Below, piece after piece: positions 58,575 through 64,000 of a DNA stretch of 64,000 bases. The notes under the pieces were generated by a model that was not told the DNA's origin, searched no databases, and saw nothing but the letters and a program-made list of their open reading frames with translations. The stretch's first letter is position 1; each line of letters begins with the position of its first letter. The stretch lies in assembly GCF_010686755.1 (NCBI RefSeq), contig NZ_JAAGXA010000004.1:62001-126000 (forward strand). The letters are read 5' to 3'. The translations under genes and the position numbers were made by a program. Source of the DNA: Nocardioides zeae. GTDB taxonomy: Bacteria; Actinomycetota; Actinomycetes; Propionibacteriales; Nocardioidaceae.

Positions 58575-60158
58575 TCAGACGACCACCCCCACGTCGTCCC
58601 GCACGATCCGCTTCATCGCCCGCTCGGCCACCGCCGCGATCGTCATCGAGGGATTGCACGCCGCGGCGGTGCCCGGCAGCAGCGCACCGTCGAGCACGTA
58701 CAGCCCCTTCTGCCCCAGCACCCGCCCCTCCAGGTCGCAGGCCTCGCCCATGTTGACCCCGCCGAGCGGGTGCCACGTCGAGGGCACGAGCGCGTTGGTG
58801 TCCACGAGCACCGAGCCCAGCCCGGCGATCTGGTGCGCGCGGGGCGCGATCGCGCCGTACTGCACCGCGTGGTCGCCCTCGGGCAGCCAGCGGAGGTTGG
58901 CGGAGTCGGTGAGGCCGTCGTAGGCGAAGTGCCCGCGCGCCGCGCTCACGCCGTAGCCGACCATCATCGTGCTGCGCGGGTCGAGGTCGAGCCCGGCGAT
59001 GCCGATGGGCGGGATCGACGCCTGGATGATGGTCGTCGCGCGCGCCGGGTCCGACCAGTCCTTGCTGCCGAAGACGACGGGGCCGCCCTGCGGCGTACCG
59101 AACCCGCGGAGCGGGTCCGACCACACGTAGATCCGGTCGGCGTTGGTGCCCCAGCCGCGGCCCACGGCGTCCGGGAGGTCGGGGATCGCGCCGGTCGCGG
59201 CGGCGCGCACGAGCATCTTCGTCGTGCCGACGCTGCCGGCGCCCATGACGAGCGTGGGCGAGGTGAGCACGACGGTCTCCTGGCGGGTGCCGCGCAGGTC
59301 GGTGCGCGCGGCGGTCACCTCCCACTCCCCCGCAGCGGTGCGCGCGACGTCGGTGACGCGGTGGAGGAGGCGTACCTCGAGCAGGCCGGTCTCCTCGGCG
59401 GCCTTGAGGTAGGTGACGTCGAGGCTGTGCTTGCCGCCGTTGTTGGCGCCGAGCGCGCAGTCGCCGTTGGTGAACGACGGCGGCAGCTCGTCGCGCAGCT
59501 CCCGCAGCGCGTAGCTCCAGTCGATCGGCATGGGGATCTTCTCGACGCTCTGCCCGGCGGCGAGGGCTCGCTCGCGGAAGGTGCGGGCGGCGCGGTACGG
59601 CGCGGAGGCGATCAGCTCGTCGGGAGCGGTGGCCAGGCGGAGCATGCGGGCGACCTCCGCGTAGTGCTCCGTCGCGAGCTCGTCGTAGTCCAGCCCCGCC
59701 GGGAACTCGTGCTCGAACACGGCACGGTCCGGCACGAGGCTCATGCCCTGGTAGGTGAGCGAGCCGCCGCCGTACCCCACCCCGCTCATCACCGTCATCG
59801 TCGGGCTGGGGGTGGCGTTGAAGATGCCGGCGTACGGCGCGGGGCTGAGCGGCCGGCCGAACAGCTCGGGGGCCGAGCCGTAGAAGAGCGCCCGCTCGTC
59901 GAGCGTGGCGACGGTCGGGAACGTGTCGCTGCCCGGGGCGACCGGCCAGCGGCGGCCCTGCTCGAGGAGGGTGACGGGTACGCCGGCCTGCGTCAGGCGG
60001 AGCGCGGCGACCGCGCCACCGAAGCCCGAGCCGATGATGACGACGCGGCGGCGGTCGCGGCGGACGGGGACAGTGGCCCAGGCGGGCCGGGCAAGACCGG
60101 CGACGGCAGCGGCAGCGGTGGCGCCTCCGATGAGGGCGCGACGGGACAGAGCAGGCAT
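58575..60158 (-). CDS. Cholesterol oxidase-like GMC flavoprotein, Tat-exported
   Basis: Protein of 527 residues. A twin-arginine signal (LSRRALIGGATAAAAVAGLARPAWA) suggests export. The FAD motif is VVIIGSGFGGAVAALRL, with GVGYGGGSLTYQGMS. The C-terminal GMC region (WHPLGGVNMGEACDLEGRVLGQKGLYVLDGALLPGTAAACNPSMTI) closely follows the Streptomyces cholesterol oxidase pattern with His and Asn of the active site. It probably oxidises a 3-beta-hydroxysteroid or related alcohol. The ATG follows GGGAGG. Confidence 0.87.
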   Translation of the reverse strand: MPALSRRALIGGATAAAAVAGLARPAWATVPVRRDRRRVVIIGSGFGGAVAALRLTQAGVPVTLLEQGRRWPVAPGSDTFPTVATLDERALFYGSAPELFGRPLSPAPYAGIFNATPSPTMTVMSGVGYGGGSLTYQGMSLVPDRAVFEHEFPAGLDYDELATEHYAEVARMLRLATAPDELIASAPYRAARTFRERALAAGQSVEKIPMPIDWSYALRELRDELPPSFTNGDCALGANNGGKHSLDVTYLKAAEETGLLEVRLLHRVTDVARTAAGEWEVTAARTDLRGTRQETVVLTSPTLVMGAGSVGTTKMLVRAAATGAIPDLPDAVGRGWGTNADRIYVWSDPLRGFGTPQGGPVVFGSKDWSDPARATTIIQASIPPIGIAGLDLDPRSTMMVGYGVSAARGHFAYDGLTDSANLRWLPEGDHAVQYGAIAPRAHQIAGLGSVLVDTNALVPSTWHPLGGVNMGEACDLEGRVLGQKGLYVLDGALLPGTAAACNPSMTIAAVAERAMKRIVRDDVGVVV

Positions 60159-60204
60159 GGAGGACCTCCCGAGAAGGGGCTCAGAGCACGCTTGTGCACC
60201 GGAA

Positions 60205-60218
60205 ACCTGACAGGTGTC
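60205..60218. promoter_or_regulatory. Operator-like dyads between oxidase and tetR
   Basis: ACCTG-A-CAGGT (60205-60215) and the overlapping GACA-GG-TGTC (60209-60218) lie in the divergent region, 41 bp before the tetR start. Confidence 0.5.
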
Positions 60219-60258
60219 TCACTTATCGTCAAGGGTTGGCGGTGGCTAGGCTCGCCGC

Positions 60259-60804
60259 ATGAGTCGCCCGGAGGCCCAGCGCGCCGACGGACGACGGAGC
60301 CGCGAGGCGATCCTGGAGGCGGCCGAACGCCTGCTGCTGGCCGGCGAGGGACTGAGCGTCAGCGGCCTCGCCCGGGAGGCGGGCCTGACGCGGGCGACGT
60401 TCTACCGCCACTTCAGCGGCACCGAGGCCGTCCTCGACGCCCTGACCCGCTCCATCGCCGACACCGTGCTGCCGCAGCTGCTGGACGGCCTCGCCGACCT
60501 CCCCCTGTACGACGCGCTCGACCGCTTGGCGCAGGAGGTCGTGGCGGTGGCCGAGGCGTACCGGCACGTGCTGGTAAGCCAGCCGCACTCGATCGAGGAC
60601 CTGGCGCGGTTGGTGGTGCCGGATGAGCCGATTGCTTCTTTTCTCGCAGATCGGCGGGCGGCGGGGGAGCTGGTGTCTGACTTGAGCGATGAGTGGCTGG
60701 CGCGGTGTGTGCGGGCGTTGTGCCTGGTGGCGATCACGGATGGGCGGACGGGGAACGTGGTCGCGGGTGAACTCGCCGGAGCGATGCAGCGGTTGATGCG
60801 ATAG
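60259..60804 (+). CDS. TetR family regulator
   Basis: Protein of 181 residues. The helix-turn-helix (about 15-55) reads SREAILEAAERLLLAGEGLSVSGLAREAGLTRATFYRHFSG, including the usual FYRHF. The rest is a short helical ligand domain. Its divergent position and the dyads between suggest it represses the cholesterol-oxidase-like gene. Confidence 0.87.
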   Translation: MSRPEAQRADGRRSREAILEAAERLLLAGEGLSVSGLAREAGLTRATFYRHFSGTEAVLDALTRSIADTVLPQLLDGLADLPLYDALDRLAQEVVAVAEAYRHVLVSQPHSIEDLARLVVPDEPIASFLADRRAAGELVSDLSDEWLARCVRALCLVAITDGRTGNVVAGELAGAMQRLMR

Positions 60805-60851
60805 CGCCAGAGGCAACGAGCCTCACGCCCGTCTGAGTCGATGCCCGACTG

Positions 60852-62222
60852 TCACATAGAGATCACTTCCTCCGGGCGCCTGTGAGTGATGGCGCCGGCG
60901 TAGCCGTCGATGGTCGCTGACAGAAGAGCGTCCAGATCACCGCCGTAGTTGGCCTGTGCCATGCGCCTGACCGTCGTCGCCAGCGTCTTCCCGGCAATCA
61001 GCACGACGGGGTACTGGTCGTCGATGATCTCGATCTGTGCCTGCTTAGAGAACGAGCCCGTGGTCACGTACACCCCGATCCACCCGCGGCGCAGGCGGGC
61101 GACGACTCGTGCCACCTGCTCGGGGGAGACGGACGATGTCGGTTGGATGCACTTTGCCTGGCCGAGGACGACGACCGGAGTACTTGCTGACAGGGACCCC
61201 ATGTCGATGCGCCCGATGAAGTCGACGCCGCCGTCGCCAGACGAACGCGAGAGCCATCCCTCCTTGTAGCGCGCTCCAGACTCTCGGAGCACCTCCGCAG
61301 CGACCTGGGAGGCGAGCAACTCGAAGGCGTGCTTACGGCCGTCATAGAACGTGTAGAGCGTCGAGAGAACGTCGGCATCGGGGGTTCCGGGTACCGGCTG
61401 CTGGTCCTTCGCCGCCTTCACGCTGCTCGCGAGAACGCGTCGACGCACGCCGGGTATCGCGACGCGACCCTCCTTCACCCACCGGACCCACGAGTCGGGC
61501 GCATACCGCAGAGCGGTCTCCGAATCGAGGTCGGGGTCGCGGCGGTCATCGATCCATCTCATGTCGATGCCGTCGATCTCGCGTCCGGCGACGACAGCGA
61601 GGTCCAATGCGATGTTCGGAAAGCTCTTTCCAGTCTCCGGGTCCCTCTGGACGACGTGTTCGAGGCGCTCAATGATCGCTGCGCCGCAGAACTCGACGTG
61701 ACCCTTTACGATCGCGCGGCCACCCCGATAGACGGTCGTCGACCGGAAAAGGAGCAGGGGCGGGGCGAGCAGACGCTCCTGCCGCGTCGTCCCGGCATGG
61801 AGGCGTGCAGCTTCGAGGAGTAGGCGATTGCCCTTCGTCGCACCGGGGAGCCCTACGGTCGAGGGCTTGTGGTCTCCGAAGTAGCGGACATGCCCGTGGT
61901 CCAGATCGAACTCGTCGTGCCACGGATTGCTCTCGTGACCAGCCTTCCAGGGGCTCGAACGAATCGCGACCAGCGGCCGGCGCTGCCCGTCCGACCCAAA
62001 CACCTCCGACGGTGCGTTGATACCGGCCTCCAGCATGACCTTCGGCCGACCGTTGGCGTCGGGACTCGTTAGCCAGTGATAGTTGATGAAGCCGTTGAGT
62101 TCGACGTCTCGCTGGTTGGCGCGTTGGGCGTAACGGAGCTCGTCGTGGACGAACACGTGCCGGGGGGTGTTGCCTAGACGCGCGCGGTCGTACCAACTGC
62201 TCTCGACCCGCTTGTCATCCAC
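60852..62222 (-). CDS. MspJI/AspBHI-type modification-dependent restriction endonuclease
   Basis: Protein of 456 residues from GTG 62222 (an upstream GTG at 62348 would add 42). The N-terminal half (WYDRARLGNTPRHVFVHDEL, GFINYHWLTSP, VRYFGDHK) fits the AspBHI/MspJI SRA-like recognition domain. The C-terminal Mrr-like nuclease has GGVDF (Asp334), exactly 20 residues, then QAK (355-357): the D(X)20QAK catalytic motif I recall for the MspJI family. It should cut DNA carrying 5-methyl- or 5-hydroxymethylcytosine. No partner methylase is present, as expected for this type. Confidence 0.87.
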   Translation of the reverse strand: MDDKRVESSWYDRARLGNTPRHVFVHDELRYAQRANQRDVELNGFINYHWLTSPDANGRPKVMLEAGINAPSEVFGSDGQRRPLVAIRSSPWKAGHESNPWHDEFDLDHGHVRYFGDHKPSTVGLPGATKGNRLLLEAARLHAGTTRQERLLAPPLLLFRSTTVYRGGRAIVKGHVEFCGAAIIERLEHVVQRDPETGKSFPNIALDLAVVAGREIDGIDMRWIDDRRDPDLDSETALRYAPDSWVRWVKEGRVAIPGVRRRVLASSVKAAKDQQPVPGTPDADVLSTLYTFYDGRKHAFELLASQVAAEVLRESGARYKEGWLSRSSGDGGVDFIGRIDMGSLSASTPVVVLGQAKCIQPTSSVSPEQVARVVARLRRGWIGVYVTTGSFSKQAQIEIIDDQYPVVLIAGKTLATTVRRMAQANYGGDLDALLSATIDGYAGAITHRRPEEVISM

Positions 62223-62497
62223 GGAGCTCAGCCTAGGGTCACGCAACCGATACGGTCTTGTACTCGCCGGCAGATCGACCCGTCGACCGGCCCTGCGAGC
62301 AGCGGCTAGCGGCCGGAATTGCTGAGATGTCGCGGCCAACCGGCGCACCGGGCCCCCACGTGTACCGCCTGTGCGTCAGCGGCTGACCGCATTTGCGTGA
62401 ACTGCCGCCTGATGCGAGCGCTCACTTGGCCCGATAAGGCGCGGGTGTGTTCGGCGCCGCGCTGATTCCTGGTAGTGCGCGCACTGAACCAATCTGT

Positions 62498-63436
62498 TCA
62501 GACCGAGATGGCGCGCGCCATCACCTCCAAGTGGTTCATGATCGAAAATTCTTTGACCTTGCCGAGGCCGGGGAAATGCTGCCGCGCGTGAAGATCAACG
62601 AATGCCGCCAGGCCACGATTCGTCCGAATACTTGAATCCGACGCAAACCTGACCAACTTTTCGAGCGCCTCTAGAAACTTCCCCCCGGGGTCGTCCTGGG
62701 TCTCGTTGCTATCAGAGCAGAAGTGGCGTATCCGCACCATAGACCCCACCTGATAGGTCAGGTGGATAGCGACGGCGTACGCTGGCCCGCCCCCAACCTG
62801 AAAACTTCTCCCTAAGGTCAGGAAGTCGCTCAAGCCTGCATAACCCGCAGAACGAAATCCTGCAACCTGAGAATTGAAGATACTCTCCCCAAGGTTCAGG
62901 TAATCTTTATTTCGCGGCAATGCAGGAAATGGGTCAACAGAAAGAACCACAGGAAGACCACTGAGCGGCAAACCATAGGCCGCCGGAATGGTCCGGTCGG
63001 TGGCAATATTGTATCGAATGCTCCGGTAAGTGCGGCCGCTTAACCGAACTGACAAATCTGGTTCATGGAAGATATCGACAGGAAAATCATCTCCCGCAGC
63101 CCGACGGCCCTCAATCCAAGCAGACATCGCTTCATGGTCGGCAGACGCGTTCGACAGAACTGTAAGACCATGCCTCCGTATCAAACCGCTCGTCTGGAGA
63201 AAATCAGCAAGTTGCCGCCATTCACCGGGTCCAGAGAAGTGCCCGACCGATGGATTCAGGATCAATGAGCAAGTCAGCCCCGAGTCAGCTATCAGGTTCA
63301 ACCTGGAGTCGAGCTTTGCATCCGGCTGCTGCACGATCTCAAAGATCGGCACCACGCTGCCGCCGACGAGGCTCGCGGCGGACGCGCGGACGCCTATAAG
63401 TTCATGTTGCCGCGCTCGCATCCTAGGAAAGTACAT
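62498..63436 (-). CDS. sce7725 family protein (beta protein-like)
   Basis: Protein of 312 residues. The start MYFPRMRARQHELIGVR is characteristic of the sce7725 family, named from Sorangium cellulosum. It resembles a TIM-barrel-like phage Beta protein fold with strands such as VVPIFEIVQQP and GLPVVLSVDPF. The family is nearly always encoded beside an sce7726 nuclease-like protein, as here. The function is not established; the genes are found in defence-like and mobile neighbourhoods. Codon usage is much less GC-biased than elsewhere in the window. Confidence 0.83.
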   Translation of the reverse strand: MYFPRMRARQHELIGVRASAASLVGGSVVPIFEIVQQPDAKLDSRLNLIADSGLTCSLILNPSVGHFSGPGEWRQLADFLQTSGLIRRHGLTVLSNASADHEAMSAWIEGRRAAGDDFPVDIFHEPDLSVRLSGRTYRSIRYNIATDRTIPAAYGLPLSGLPVVLSVDPFPALPRNKDYLNLGESIFNSQVAGFRSAGYAGLSDFLTLGRSFQVGGGPAYAVAIHLTYQVGSMVRIRHFCSDSNETQDDPGGKFLEALEKLVRFASDSSIRTNRGLAAFVDLHARQHFPGLGKVKEFSIMNHLEVMARAISV

Positions 63437-64000
63437 GCTTTACCTCCGTGTCTAACCAAATTCGCAAGCGCGCCATTTCAGTACGCTCTGGATCCAGACT
63501 CACCAACGCCGGTCGTAGCGGCGCCGGGAATCGTCGGAGCTCGGTTCGCGACATGTTCGTTCGCCTCCGCGAAAGCTGGCCCGCGAAGGCTCGATAGTAG
63601 TCCTCACGAACCAGTTCCACAGAAGAATCCAGAGCGGCCGCGAATATCCGCGTGTTCGGCAGATCCGGCAACTCCCGACCAGAATCCTTGAGAATCTGCG
63701 TGTACTCCGCTCGACGGAGCGATCGCATCATGGTGGAAACGTCCAGCGACTCGGCGGCGTAGGTGGCTTCGCGCACCTCGACCAACGACAGATCGTCATC
63801 GAGGGTGAGCAGACCGACATGATTGAACGCCGGTTCGGACATCACCCGGTTCATTACCCGTGGAGTTGCTACCAAACTGATTAGGGGCGCCACTTTGCCA
63901 TAGCTTCGCAATTGCGCGGGTAGGCGGCCGTACCCATCAAGGTCGCTCTTTATCTCTACCGCGTGTGCGTCCTTGCCCACGAATAGGTAATCCACTACTG
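63423..64000 (-). CDS. sce7726 family nuclease-like protein (partial)
   Basis: The reading frame is open through the right edge, so the N-terminus is missing; 192 codons are visible. KDAHAVEIKSDLDGYGRLPAQLRSYGKV gives the Glu-x-Lys of a PD-(D/E)XK-like site with the family-typical LPAQ helix, and LLTLDDD continues the core. Helical, charged C-terminal sequence follows. The 3' end overlaps the sce7725 start by 14 bp, so both are translated from one mRNA. The DNA is A+T-richer than the backbone. Confidence 0.82.
   Translation of the reverse strand, partial: VVDYLFVGKDAHAVEIKSDLDGYGRLPAQLRSYGKVAPLISLVATPRVMNRVMSEPAFNHVGLLTLDDDLSLVEVREATYAAESLDVSTMMRSLRRAEYTQILKDSGRELPDLPNTRIFAAALDSSVELVREDYYRAFAGQLSRRRTNMSRTELRRFPAPLRPALVSLDPERTEMARLRIWLDTEVKHVLS

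Overview
The window is chromosomal DNA from a very GC-rich actinobacterium. Almost every third codon position is G or C, GTG starts are common, and neighbouring genes often overlap by GTGA or ATGA. The left end (partial PASTA kinase, DUF881, CrgA, rhomboid, PpiA) follows the origin-proximal block of Mycobacterium (Rv0014c to Rv0009). Gene content and style fit a Nocardioides-like member of Propionibacteriales; this assignment is an inference.

Layout. 0-5.9 kb: cell-division and envelope genes, a DUF3817/SURF1 pair, and a DnaA-box cluster beside twin palindromes. 5.9-17.3 kb: a response regulator, then a minus-strand catabolic block. The block holds an oligopeptide-type ABC importer with a fused double ATPase, a LysR regulator, a nitrilase and an HpcH/HpaI aldolase, preceded by ethanolamine ammonia-lyase (eutB, eutC). 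17.5-23.2 kb: a HAD phosphatase, then a GntR regulator with a visible operator facing an FGGY kinase plus two FAD oxidoreductases. 23.5-30.9 kb: an MFS protein with a cyclic-nucleotide-binding tail, divergent from a large adenylate cyclase/ATPase, then a glycosyltransferase with its TetR regulator. 30.9-37.3 kb: SDR, SulP transporter, MerR, an ECF41 sigma factor and two FAD oxidoreductases, the second frameshifted. 37.4-42.7 kb: an iron-siderophore uptake operon with an IdeR/DmdR-type iron box. 42.8-47.3 kb: a NERD protein, then a three-gene cassette of J-domain pseudokinase, VWA protein and divergent PurA paralog. This cassette is the strongest candidate for an undescribed system. 47.3-53.5 kb: a CoA-dependent acid catabolism cluster (SDR, acyl-CoA ligase, thiolase, MFS, PucR). 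53.6-60.8 kb: DUF1349, a secreted protein, DUF4268, an AlbA_2 ATPase, a cholesterol-oxidase-like enzyme and its TetR regulator. 60.8 kb to the end: an MspJI/AspBHI-type modification-dependent restriction enzyme and an sce7725/sce7726 pair, in DNA visibly richer in A+T than the rest. With DUF4268 and AlbA_2 this looks like the edge of a defence island.

A recurring feature is structured repeats in the intergenic gaps. A ~48-52 bp stem-loop with GGACGTCATGCG-type arms occurs three times (6.8, 23.4 and 43.8 kb). A 54-bp unit is repeated exactly at 6.76 and 6.91 kb. A GAGTTGTCACGTACGCCGCG unit occurs in tandem and inverted at 17.4 kb and once at 42.7 kb. No rRNA, tRNA, CRISPR array or insertion sequence was seen.
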